Origin: Chthonomonas calidirosea
Lineage (GTDB): Bacteria; Armatimonadota; Fimbriimonadia; Fimbriimonadales; Fimbriimonadaceae
NCBI GenBank assembly: GCA_945882415.1
Contig: CAMCWC010000014.1
Span: forward strand, 1 to 64,000
DNA: 64,000 nt
Reading direction: 5' to 3'
The notes under the pieces are model-generated. The model ran no database searches. It had not been told where the DNA came from and saw nothing but the letters and a program-made list of their open reading frames with translations. The stretch's first letter is position 1. Every line of letters begins with the position of its first letter. A program made the translations under genes and the position numbers. Below, piece after piece: positions 25,442-33,162 of this stretch.

Positions 25442-27289
25442 ATGAACTCAAACAATCATAAATGTGCACAGGTAGTGCCGGTCCGACGAGCATTGATGGC
25501 CATCGCGAGATCTTGCCTATCCGCACTTGTCTTGGTCCTCGCAAGTGCCGTTCCGGCCAAAGCACAAGCAGCACGTCCCAATATTCTCGTTGTGCTTTTC
25601 GATGATGTTGGTTTCATGGACTTTGGGGCATATGGCAGTGACACAAAGACCCCAAATATAGATGCCGTTGCCAAGAAGGGGGTGATGCTCTCTCGATTCC
25701 ACTCATCGCCGTTCTGTGGACCAAGCCGAGCGATGCTCCTCACTGGAATGGACAATCACCAGTGCGGCATGGGGACGCTGGTTGAGACCGTGACCGAAGA
25801 GATGCGAACCAAACCGGGTTATTCGATGCTCTGGGGGGCAAATCAAAAGACCATCGCAAGTCTGCTCTCCGAAGCGGGCTACAAGACTTACGTATCCGGA
25901 AAATGGGGCATTGGCGAGTCGGGCGCAAACCTGCCAAACCGTTACGGATTCGATCGATCGTACGTGATGGATGCGACCGGTGGTAGCAATTACAACGCTA
26001 AGCCCTACCTTCCCGGTTACCACGAAGTGGGTTGGTACGAAGACGGTAAGCCGGTAAAGCTACCAGAGGATTACTACTCCTCCCGCTCGCTTGTCGACAA
26101 GATGATTAGTTACATCGATTCGAGCGACCCCAAGACACCCTTCTTCGCTTTTTTACCGCTGCAGGCCGTCCACATCCCGGTCCAGGCTCCGAAACCCTAC
26201 ATCGATTCCTACAATGGTGTTTTCGACGCCGGCTGGGATGTGATGCGCAAGGCGCGGCTTCAGCGGGCCATCAAACTCGGCCTTGTACCGGCAACTACAA
26301 AGCTAGCACCCGTCCACAAAACGCATCGCGCATGGGACGATTTGACCGCTGATGAAAAAGCGGTTTCTGCCCGCGAGATGCAGGTCAATGCCGGAATGAT
26401 GACCGCCGCCGACGAGCATGTCGGACGGTTGCTGGCGCACTTGGATGCCGCTGGCAAGCTTGATAACACGCTCGTCATCATAACCTCCGACAATGGGGCA
26501 GAAGCCGCGGTCACTAAGTTCAAAGGGTTGCAGAACGTGCTCGTGCGCGGAATCGAGTTGATCGAAGGCTTTGAGACCTCACCGGACAACATGGGGCAGG
26601 TCAACAGCTTGACCGCAATCGGGCCAGAATGGGCTTCGGTTTCATCAGCACCCTTCAATCTCTACAAGTTCTATGGAAGCGAAGGGGGCCTGAGGGTGCC
26701 CTTAATCGCCGCTGGCCCCGGTATTAAAGCGACGGGCATTCTGGATCAGCCGGTCCACGTTGCCGATCTGGTTCCGACCATCCTTGATGCCGCGCAGGTC
26801 TCCTACGCCGCAAACGACTTCTATGGGCGGAGTGCCTATCCGATGTTAGCCAAAGAAGCAGGCGGCGGGCGGAAAGAGAACGAGGGCTTTGGCTTTGAGG
26901 TAAGCGGCAACGCCGCGCTCTATCGAGGGCAATGGAAAATAACTCGGCTCTCGCCTCCTCTCGGTGACAGAAAGTGGCGCCTTTATGATCTCTCAACCGA
27001 TCCCGGCGAGACGACAGACGTTTCGGCCGCAAACATTAAGCTCTTTGAAAGCATGGTGGCGGAATACGAGACCTACTCAAAAACGGTTGGCGTGATCGAG
27101 CTTGGCCCTAACGACTCCGCCTTCAAGCAGCTATTCAAAAATGTCGCGACGAAAGCCTTGCACAAGTATTGGCCCCACGCACTTGGGGTGATCCTCGCGA
27201 TCGTCGCCGTTCTCTACTTCGCGTTCCGCAAGATCCGAAGTCTTGTCCGAACCCGACGACAAAAAGCGAGCAGCGGTCAGCCGAAATAA
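25442..27289 (+). CDS. Formylglycine-dependent sulfatase, membrane anchored
   Basis: The 615-residue enzyme has a signal peptide ending in VLASAVPAKAQA (about residue 43) and the type I sulfatase core: LFDDVGFMDFG metal site, FCGPSRAMLLTG with C92 in the C-x-P-S-R motif that is converted to formylglycine, GKWGIGE and SDNGAE near residue 345. A hydrophobic helix near the C-terminus (ALGVILAIVAVLYFAF) followed by basic residues would anchor it in the inner membrane with the active site in the periplasm. ATG 25442 follows GAGGTGG by six bases. The maturation enzyme is encoded three genes downstream. Substrate not readable from sequence; arylsulfatase-type. Confidence 0.92.
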   Translation: MNSNNHKCAQVVPVRRALMAIARSCLSALVLVLASAVPAKAQAARPNILVVLFDDVGFMDFGAYGSDTKTPNIDAVAKKGVMLSRFHSSPFCGPSRAMLLTGMDNHQCGMGTLVETVTEEMRTKPGYSMLWGANQKTIASLLSEAGYKTYVSGKWGIGESGANLPNRYGFDRSYVMDATGGSNYNAKPYLPGYHEVGWYEDGKPVKLPEDYYSSRSLVDKMISYIDSSDPKTPFFAFLPLQAVHIPVQAPKPYIDSYNGVFDAGWDVMRKARLQRAIKLGLVPATTKLAPVHKTHRAWDDLTADEKAVSAREMQVNAGMMTAADEHVGRLLAHLDAAGKLDNTLVIITSDNGAEAAVTKFKGLQNVLVRGIELIEGFETSPDNMGQVNSLTAIGPEWASVSSAPFNLYKFYGSEGGLRVPLIAAGPGIKATGILDQPVHVADLVPTILDAAQVSYAANDFYGRSAYPMLAKEAGGGRKENEGFGFEVSGNAALYRGQWKITRLSPPLGDRKWRLYDLSTDPGETTDVSAANIKLFESMVAEYETYSKTVGVIELGPNDSAFKQLFKNVATKALHKYWPHALGVILAIVAVLYFAFRKIRSLVRTRRQKASSGQPK

Positions 27290-27321
27290 CCAGAACCCAT
27301 CAAAGGAGCAACACCAAAACC

Positions 27322-28155
27322 ATGCACTGGAGCCTCTACCTTATCGCCGGCATCTTAGTCCTTCTTGGAGTCATCGCAATCTTTCTCCGCCAAATTCTCG
27401 CCGCGATGGGTCTGCATCGCCACTACACCATCCCAGAGTTCGACCTAAAGGGCCGACGCGCGCTGATCATTTGTACGAACCACAACCGGCTTGATCCCCG
27501 CAATAAGGACACCGGAGCATTTGGCTCGGAATTCACCGTCCCGTACTACGCGTTCATCAATGCCGGCATGGACGTGGACATGGCATCACCAAAAGGCGGT
27601 CCCATCCCCGTTCAGCCCCCGAGTTGGTCGTGGCCGCTCTCCTGCGCTGACGACCGCCGTTTCATGGCGGATAAGGACGCCATGGTGAAGCTGAGAAATT
27701 CGAAGAAGATTCGAGATATCGATCCCAAGGACTACGATGTGATCTTCATGGCGGGCGGATGGGGTGCGGCCTACGACCTGATGCAGAGCGAAGACCTTAC
27801 CGACCTTATCACGCGCGCGAACGCCCTCGGAAAGATCCTCGGCTCGGTCTGTCATGGCGCACTTGGCCTGTGCAGTGCCAAGGGTCTTGATGGAGAACTT
27901 TTGGTTAAGGGTCGCCGCGTGACCGGTGTGACCAACGATCAAATCAATACATTTGGTATCGCTGTGACCCCCAAACATCCGGAGGAAGAATTACGGAAGG
28001 CGGGCGCGATTTTCGAGTGTCAACACGGAAGGTTGGATCCCTTTAAAACCCACACTACGATCGACAACAACTTGATCACCGGGCAAAACCAGAACAGCGG
28101 GTACGAAACGGCTCACCGCATTCTAGAGAGACTGGCAACCCAAAAGACCGCATAG
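27322..28155 (+). CDS. DJ-1/PfpI family protein with membrane anchor
   Basis: The 277-residue product begins with one hydrophobic helix (SLYLIAGILVLLGVIAIFL) and then a DJ-1/PfpI amidotransferase-like fold: ALIICTNH strand, VIFMAGGWGAAYDL, the nucleophile elbow GSVCHGALGL with the catalytic cysteine, and a VTPKHPEEEL segment with a late GYETAHRILE helix. ATG 27322 is preceded by AAAGGAG at a rather long distance. It sits 32 bases behind the sulfatase gene, apparently in its operon. Members include proteases, chaperones and glyoxalases; which applies is unknown. Confidence 0.82.
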   Translation: MHWSLYLIAGILVLLGVIAIFLRQILAAMGLHRHYTIPEFDLKGRRALIICTNHNRLDPRNKDTGAFGSEFTVPYYAFINAGMDVDMASPKGGPIPVQPPSWSWPLSCADDRRFMADKDAMVKLRNSKKIRDIDPKDYDVIFMAGGWGAAYDLMQSEDLTDLITRANALGKILGSVCHGALGLCSAKGLDGELLVKGRRVTGVTNDQINTFGIAVTPKHPEEELRKAGAIFECQHGRLDPFKTHTTIDNNLITGQNQNSGYETAHRILERLATQKTA

Positions 28156-28175
28156 GCGCTAAACGCACACCAGCA

Positions 28176-28682
28176 ATGCAGATGAACCCGGATCTTAAGG
28201 CTGAATGGCGCTCCGTAGATCAAGCCGCGCTCGGCTTAATCTACGGCTCCATATTGGTGCTAAGTGTGCTCATGGCTTTGGAAGAATCTCGGTCAGCACC
28301 ATTCCGGCCCGCCATCGTCCTGTTTGGGTCGGTTCTAGCCGTGACCTTAGCGAAGGCGTTCTCAGAGTTGCTCGCCCATGCCGTCCAAACGCATGAACGG
28401 ATCCTTACCCGCGGTGCTTGGGCCGTTGCCTGGCATAGCTCGAAGACGACAGTTTCGGTCGCCAACCTACCAACCCTGGTCCTTCTCGTAGCTGGGCTCG
28501 GATGGATCAAGTTTCCCGTTGCCGTCGGAATCTCGCAAGGGTTCTGTGTGGCAATTCTAGCCATTCTCGGTGCTCGCGTGGGCTGGTCAATTCACCCCAA
28601 GTCTTGGCTCCCACTCGGCGGCGCCTTCTTTGTTGGCGGGATCGGATCTGCGCTTGCAGCTCTGAAATATGCGATTCACTGA
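28176..28682 (+). CDS. Four-helix membrane protein of the sulfatase operon
   Basis: A 168-residue protein with about four hydrophobic helices (near residues 18-38, 44-65, 93-120 and 125-165). One charged cytoplasmic-type loop carries HAVQTHERILTRGAW. I recognise no family. It starts 20 bases after the DJ-1-like gene and is followed closely by the formylglycine-generating enzyme gene, so it is part of the unit. Confidence 0.65.
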   Translation: MQMNPDLKAEWRSVDQAALGLIYGSILVLSVLMALEESRSAPFRPAIVLFGSVLAVTLAKAFSELLAHAVQTHERILTRGAWAVAWHSSKTTVSVANLPTLVLLVAGLGWIKFPVAVGISQGFCVAILAILGARVGWSIHPKSWLPLGGAFFVGGIGSALAALKYAIH

Positions 28683-28693
28683 ACGGACGGAAG

Positions 28694-29611
28694 ATGAGAG
28701 CACATTGGGCGAGTACTTTAAGCATGCACCCGAGCAAGGCGGCAAAGCTTGCAACGCTAGCGATTGCTGCAATATTTATTTGGCAGCTGAATCCCTCTGA
28801 TGCACTAACGGGAAGTCCGCGCCTTAGTCAAGAAACGTTGGGTGAATTCATTGACGTCCCAGGAGGCGGGTTCGTGAAAGGAGCCGATCCCGTCTACGCC
28901 GAAGAGGGGCCACCTGAAACCGTGTTTGTCTCGCCGTTTCGATTGCAAGCGCATGAGGTGACGAACAGCCAGTTCGCCGCCTTTGTGGCGGGAACCGGAT
29001 ACGTGACCGATGCTGAACGAAAAGGCGGCTCTGCGCGGTTTACAAAAAGTGATACGCCTGAAGTCTTTCTCTCTTGGTGGTCAATCGACTCCTCCGCGAC
29101 CTGGCGAACGCCCGAAGGCAAAGGGTCTACCCTTGACGGGCGGTCCCTCCACCCGGTTGTTCATGTCACGCTAAACGACGCCCGCGCCTATGCCAAGTGG
29201 GCCGGCGGTCGTCTACCCTCCGAAGTGGAGTGGGAATACGCCGCAACCCTTGGCCTCTTCGATCCAACAAACCCAGAATCCGGTGCTCATCGGCCAGATG
29301 GGACCCTCCGCGCTAACATCTGGACCGGCAGCTTTCCAAAGACTAATTCGCGCCGGGACGGCTTTGAAGGAACCGCACCGGTGGGCTCTTTCGAACCTGG
29401 CGCCATTGGAGCCTACGACATGATCGGCAACGTCTGGGAATGGACCGAGACGGCTTTTCGCCCAGCCGGACCCCGCTTTACCATCAAAGGTGGCTCCTAC
29501 CTGTGCAGCGAAAACCACTGTAGAAGGTTCCGTGCGGCGGCACGCCAGAGCCTCGATGTCGACTTTAGCACCGCCCACATTGGCTTTCGCATCGTAATGC
29601 CTGCGAAGTAG
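28694..29611 (+). CDS. Formylglycine-generating enzyme (sulfatase maturase)
   Basis: This copper oxidase of the SUMF1/FGE family turns the sulfatase-motif cysteine into formylglycine with oxygen. The 305-residue product has an N-terminal hydrophobic anchor (LATLAIAAIFIWQL) and the full FGE-sulfatase domain: VPGGGFVKGAD, SPFRLQAHEVTN, PVVHVTLNDARAYAKWAG, RLPSEVEWEYAA, IGNVWEWTE and GGSYLCSENHCRRFRAAAR. C271 and C276, separated by four residues, match the two copper-binding catalytic cysteines. The start ATG 28694 is 11 bases after the membrane protein gene. Its place in the operon explains how the nearby sulfatase is activated. Confidence 0.92.
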   Translation: MRAHWASTLSMHPSKAAKLATLAIAAIFIWQLNPSDALTGSPRLSQETLGEFIDVPGGGFVKGADPVYAEEGPPETVFVSPFRLQAHEVTNSQFAAFVAGTGYVTDAERKGGSARFTKSDTPEVFLSWWSIDSSATWRTPEGKGSTLDGRSLHPVVHVTLNDARAYAKWAGGRLPSEVEWEYAATLGLFDPTNPESGAHRPDGTLRANIWTGSFPKTNSRRDGFEGTAPVGSFEPGAIGAYDMIGNVWEWTETAFRPAGPRFTIKGGSYLCSENHCRRFRAAARQSLDVDFSTAHIGFRIVMPAK

Positions 29612-29674
29612 GAGCGGTACGTAGCAGCCGTATAGGTCGATTACTGCGTTGCGAGAGGAGATCTTTAATTCATG

Positions 29675-30616
29675 TCATCGAGCAGGCAACTTCTGGATCG
29701 CTATGCTCGTTTCCGGATTCAAGTCCTTCCTAGGGTCTTTCAACTTTCCGGCTGGGAAGAAAACGGATTGTGGCGTGCCCATCACGTCAAGACATAGCTC
29801 GTGATTATTATCTCCATCCCCTAAGTCAGAAATTGCGAATGGGGTCACGTCTACCTTGTTACCATTTTCAAGAAGTAGGGTGACTTTATACAGTAAACGC
29901 TCAACATCATTTATTTCGTCCCCACCCGGCTTAGTAACGCCTCCACTCCAAGTGACTCGCACCACTTGCTTCGACCCTTCCGCCGCTCCACTACCGCCAC
30001 CCCAGGGCAAAGGAGTGGCCTTCTTACCAATCGCCCACTCCTCGTCCGGAACAACCTCCGCCCAAACCATCGTTGGGCCTTCCTCTAGAGGGATGACTTT
30101 GATACTTTCGCCTTTAAAGTTTAGGGTTTTATCGATGGAAAGAAGGTTGCCCACAATTTCCACTTTCACAGGCTGGTCATCAATACTGCCATAGCTACCT
30201 GCGAGCAAAACCGTTCGCAGTTCACCCGTATCATCCGCGGGTGCAAGCGTCACGGCCAGAATCTCTCCCACTTTTCCAGAGGCTGTAGTCACGCGAAAAT
30301 CTCCAGCTTGCATCGTCTTGTAATCAATCTCGTGGGAAAAAATGACCGGCATGCCGTCTTTACCGCCAGCTCCGGGCCAAATCCCCTTATCCGCTGCCTT
30401 TGCAAGAGCGTCATCCAATCCGAAAAATGCTGAAATCAGACCCGCCTGGCGTCCATCGTTATCACGTTTCGAGGTAACCGTCGTAACCGTAGTGTCAACT
30501 TTAGAGGCGTTGGAAAACACAGGATCATAGTTTCGAATGGATTGGATTTGCTGAACCTTGCCGCATCCTGCAAGGATCAAAATAAAAGAAGCCGCCTGCA
30601 GAGGATTAATTTTCAT
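29675..30616 (-). CDS. Predicted lipoprotein of unknown function
   Basis: I start at ATG 30616, where a short basic N-terminus and the lipobox ILAGC (cysteine near residue 18) give a lipoprotein of 313 residues; the ORF is open to 30682. The mature protein is beta-rich, with a glycine patch PLPWGGGSGAAEG and a late acidic GDGDNNHELCLD. No domain is recognised. It is convergent with the formylglycine enzyme gene and its base composition is AT-richer than the housekeeping genes, so it may belong to the same accessory region. Confidence 0.7.
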   Translation of the reverse strand: MKINPLQAASFILILAGCGKVQQIQSIRNYDPVFSNASKVDTTVTTVTSKRDNDGRQAGLISAFFGLDDALAKAADKGIWPGAGGKDGMPVIFSHEIDYKTMQAGDFRVTTASGKVGEILAVTLAPADDTGELRTVLLAGSYGSIDDQPVKVEIVGNLLSIDKTLNFKGESIKVIPLEEGPTMVWAEVVPDEEWAIGKKATPLPWGGGSGAAEGSKQVVRVTWSGGVTKPGGDEINDVERLLYKVTLLLENGNKVDVTPFAISDLGDGDNNHELCLDVMGTPQSVFFPAGKLKDPRKDLNPETSIAIQKLPAR

Positions 30617-30812
30617 AGTTCCACTCGATTTTCTACGGTTTGTTACACAACTGAGTACTAGTTTACCTGTTACGTCTTGCAATCATAAGGAAAGTCGCTG
30701 AATATAACATGCTGGTTGGGCTCCAAAATTTGTCGGAATCAGACTTATAAAGGCGTCTCTATCCCTGCCGCCTTTGCGATGAAGTTAATGCGTTGAAAGT
30801 CCGCCACTGACA

Positions 30813-30878
30813 ACCGCCGGAAAGCACGCCGTCGTCATCGGCCGCAACGTCATCCTCGGCAATCCGATGGCCCTCATG
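30813..30878 (+). pseudogene. Fragment of folD
   Basis: This 66-bp stretch matches folD 22298-22363 with only two differences and in the same orientation. It would encode TAGKHAVVIGR and GNPMALM, part of the NADP-binding motif. There is no folD sequence before it, and similarity ends just after. It cannot be functional. Confidence 0.85.
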
Positions 30879-30951
30879 GACTCCCTGTAAAGTGAGCTGT
30901 ATGGAGTGTTCGTTGTTTCATCTCCACTTTAGGAAAGGCTTGCGCAACGGA

Positions 30952-31020
30952 AAACGCTGAACAGAAAAACAGATCATAAAGGTGCTGAAGGAAATTTGCC
31001 CTGCGGCAAGCACCGATGAC
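30952..31020 (+). pseudogene. Possible IS3-family transposase orfA remnant
   Basis: Read in frame from 30952, the product is KR, a stop, then TEKQIIKVLKEICPAAS. This resembles the usual orfA start (KRYTEEQIIKVLKE) with the tyrosine codon replaced by TGA. The similarity fades after about 15 residues and no second orf or inverted repeat is visible. Identification is from memory of the family and is tentative. Confidence 0.35.
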
Positions 31021-31108
31021 ATGGGCGAGGGATCATCCAGAATGCGAAAATGCTAGGAACCCCAGTTTCGAAGGGGTGACTCTACGTCAGTATTAGCTTG
31101 CTGTTTCC

Positions 31109-32314
31109 CTAGATAAGGTAGGCCTTCACCCCATCCTGCGCGACGAGCCGCGCGAACTTTCTCCAGTTCCCTGTGTCGTGTCGAACTCTTCCCGCAACAA
31201 TCGCCGGGTGAACACGAGCTCGTCGGGCATAGCCGAAAAGATCGCCGACATTGAGGCTTTCCAGTTCCGCTACGTCCTTCGGCAAAATCCCGGGTGGTAC
31301 TAAAGCATCGGCGGCTTCCGCGTCCGCTCTACGCTCAATCTCACTTCCTCCCGAAGGAATGCTGAAATCGTCGTAAACGATTTCGCATTCTCCCTTGAGG
31401 TCGTTCTTCACGTGCACCAGCTCGTGGAGAAGGCTGTGCCAAAAACTGTCTAAGCGGTCGCACCGGAGAGTGAGGGCAATAACCGGTGAACCGTCGGCCA
31501 TCAGCATCGCCGCACCGTCCAGATAGGTTTTCTTGAGGTGATCCACGATGACAAGGCGTATTCCAAGTTCGGCTAAAAGCTCTTGTGCTCTCAATGGACC
31601 TTCCGGCAAGACGCTTAGCGTGGCCACCTGCCGAAGCACCTCCTCGTTGATCGAGCCACCCTCATAGCGGTTTCGGAGAGGCACGGCGGACGCTCGTGCA
31701 AGAACTTGAAGACACCACGCTCGAAACGCATAGCTGTCCATCTTCGCGTTTTGCCTGGCTTCGTCGTTCTTCCGGCACAACGCAGCAATTGTTCCCGGCC
31801 CCACTTCTGCCCGTTGAGCGAGCCATCGCATCGCCTCTTCCGAACGTCCATTCACCTCGCCAAAGCCATCGAACCATCCCTTATCCGCCATCTCCTTCAC
31901 GGGGTATTTCTCCGCGTTCTCAGCAAAAGAGTCATTGTCAAGCTGGCGGCTTGGGTTTCCCAAGAGCACCTCGGCAGGAATAGCCAGGTGTCGATGGAGC
32001 GCTCGGATCATCTTCAGCGTCAGCGGTTGCTTGCCACTGAGAACTTCAGAAACCTTGCCTGAACTGCCAATGTACGGTTCAAGGTCGCGACGCGTTAGGC
32101 CCTCTTGCTCCATACGGAACTTGATCGCACCGATCGCCAACGGCATTCCAATCGGCCAGCGCTCGTTCTCGTAAATTTCGACCAGCTGGGCCAGGACTTC
32201 AAGTTCATCCATTTCGGCGGTCCCGGGCTCCGCGTCCATCAATTCTTCAATGCAACCGAGCGCCCAAGCATGATCCTCGTCGTTTCGTATCGGTCTGATT
32301 CGCGTTTTGTTCAT
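31109..32314 (-). CDS. higA: HigA-type antitoxin fused to an ImmA/IrrE-like peptidase domain
   Basis: A 401-residue protein with two parts. Residues 1-120 are a HigA antitoxin: an acidic helical start and the Xre-type helix-turn-helix (LTRRDLEPYIGSSGKVSEVLSGK). The C-terminal part has the zinc motif HELVH near residue 296 and a downstream RRADAEAAD segment, as in ImmA/IrrE (COG2856) metallopeptidases. The gene starts in an ATGA overlap with the HigB toxin gene. The antitoxin half should bind the toxin and repress the promoter. The peptidase half may allow regulated self- or target cleavage, which is inference. Confidence 0.85.
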   Translation of the reverse strand: MNKTRIRPIRNDEDHAWALGCIEELMDAEPGTAEMDELEVLAQLVEIYENERWPIGMPLAIGAIKFRMEQEGLTRRDLEPYIGSSGKVSEVLSGKQPLTLKMIRALHRHLAIPAEVLLGNPSRQLDNDSFAENAEKYPVKEMADKGWFDGFGEVNGRSEEAMRWLAQRAEVGPGTIAALCRKNDEARQNAKMDSYAFRAWCLQVLARASAVPLRNRYEGGSINEEVLRQVATLSVLPEGPLRAQELLAELGIRLVIVDHLKKTYLDGAAMLMADGSPVIALTLRCDRLDSFWHSLLHELVHVKNDLKGECEIVYDDFSIPSGGSEIERRADAEAADALVPPGILPKDVAELESLNVGDLFGYARRARVHPAIVAGRVRHDTGNWRKFARLVAQDGVKAYLI

Positions 32315-32610
32315 ATTGTTCTTGCGTCGATCTGGTCGTACTCAGCGTGCGTGCCAACGAATCGTACGAAAACGATTCCTGCAAAGTAGTTCACCTTTAC
32401 GATCAGTCGGTACTTGTTCCCGCCGATGTTGAACACCACGCGGTTATCGGCGACGCCACTCGCACTCGCGTAGGTCCGCTTGATGTCCCCGAAGTTCTTC
32501 CAAAGCGCAGCTTCCGCTTCAGCGTGCCAAGCTTCAAGCGGCTCTTTCGAATCCGCACGACCTGACTTTTCCCAATGCTCTCGCAAGGGCCTCTTAGCAA
32601 TGACGCGCAT
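32311..32610 (-). CDS. higB: HigB-family mRNA interferase toxin
   Basis: A 99-residue toxin of the HigB (RelE-like, PF09907-type) family. Diagnostic strings are MRVIAKRPLREHWE at the start, NRVVFNIGGNKYRL and VRFVGTHAEYDQIDA at the end. Members cleave mRNA on the ribosome when not bound by HigA. I use ATG 32610, matching the family's usual first residues; the frame is open to 32640. It precedes the antitoxin gene, the usual higBA order. Confidence 0.93.
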   Translation of the reverse strand: MRVIAKRPLREHWEKSGRADSKEPLEAWHAEAEAALWKNFGDIKRTYASASGVADNRVVFNIGGNKYRLIVKVNYFAGIVFVRFVGTHAEYDQIDARTI

Positions 32611-32656
32611 AAAGTTCGAAAGGTTCCTGAATGCTCCCAAAAAAGGAGCGTTGTGT

Positions 32657-32684
32657 TCTCTCTCTGTACGAGAGAGTTGATTTT
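32657..32684 (-). promoter_or_regulatory. higBA promoter and putative operator
   Basis: TAAAAT at 32684-32679 (minus strand) is a plausible -10 box. Immediately downstream an inverted repeat CTCTCTC (32657-32663) and GAGAGAG (32669-32675) with a five-base spacer covers the expected transcription start. That is where HigA-type antitoxins usually bind to repress their own operon. Confidence 0.45.
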
Positions 32685-33162
32685 ACTACTAGGAGAACGC
32701 AGTGACCCGGTTGATGATTTAAGATGCCCCATACTAGCGCCGCGCCGACTCTTCTGATCGGACCACTCGGCCTGCTTACCCCTTATAACCCACTAGGTTG
32801 ACCAATCCGCCCCTCACCTACTAAAAGGCATGACCACAAACAAACCCGCCCCGTCCCGGACCCACAAAACCCAAAATTTACATTCCGCCCCAACGCGGGA
32901 AGTGTAAATAATAAATTTTCGCCACCCACGCATGGCCGTCCCGACGCTTCAGAAACTCCGCCACTCAAAGCAACCCAGAGCCATGCAAAGCAACGCAAAG
33001 CGCCGCCTTAATGGCCATCCAAAGCGCCCTGAACAAACCCGAACCCCCGAACAAATCCGAACAAACCCGAACCTAAAACCAGCTGTAATTAGTTAATCTC
33101 CCTGGGGGGGGAACGTTAATTAATTCCGCCCAAACCCTCGGAAACTGCGCTAAACTCCGCTC
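32685..33162. repeat. A/C-rich intergenic region with short repeats and a G8 tract
   Basis: No gene is evident. The + strand is strongly A/C-rich from about 32815 to 33080. It contains CAAAGC at 32966, 32986, 32996 and 33020, then a 10-bp unit GAACAAA(C/T)CC at 33031, 33049 and 33059. An imperfect inverted repeat lies at 32876-32909 (ATTTACA... and ...TGTAAAT arms). Eight consecutive G occupy 33104-33111, followed by an AT-rich TTAATTAATT before the oxidoreductase gene at 33163. Confidence 0.55.

Larger units (their letters stand above)
30617..31108. other. Gene-free scar region with relics
   Basis: The gap between the lipoprotein gene and the antitoxin gene contains no intact gene. It holds a 66-bp fragment of folD and, 74 bases further on, a short stretch that reads like the start of an IS3 transposase orfA with an internal stop. 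Both suggest past insertion or recombination. Confidence 0.5.

Noticed and set aside
33031-33073. Repeats considered as a CRISPR array
   Set aside because: Units are about 10 bp without unique spacers of regular length; no cas gene is nearby.
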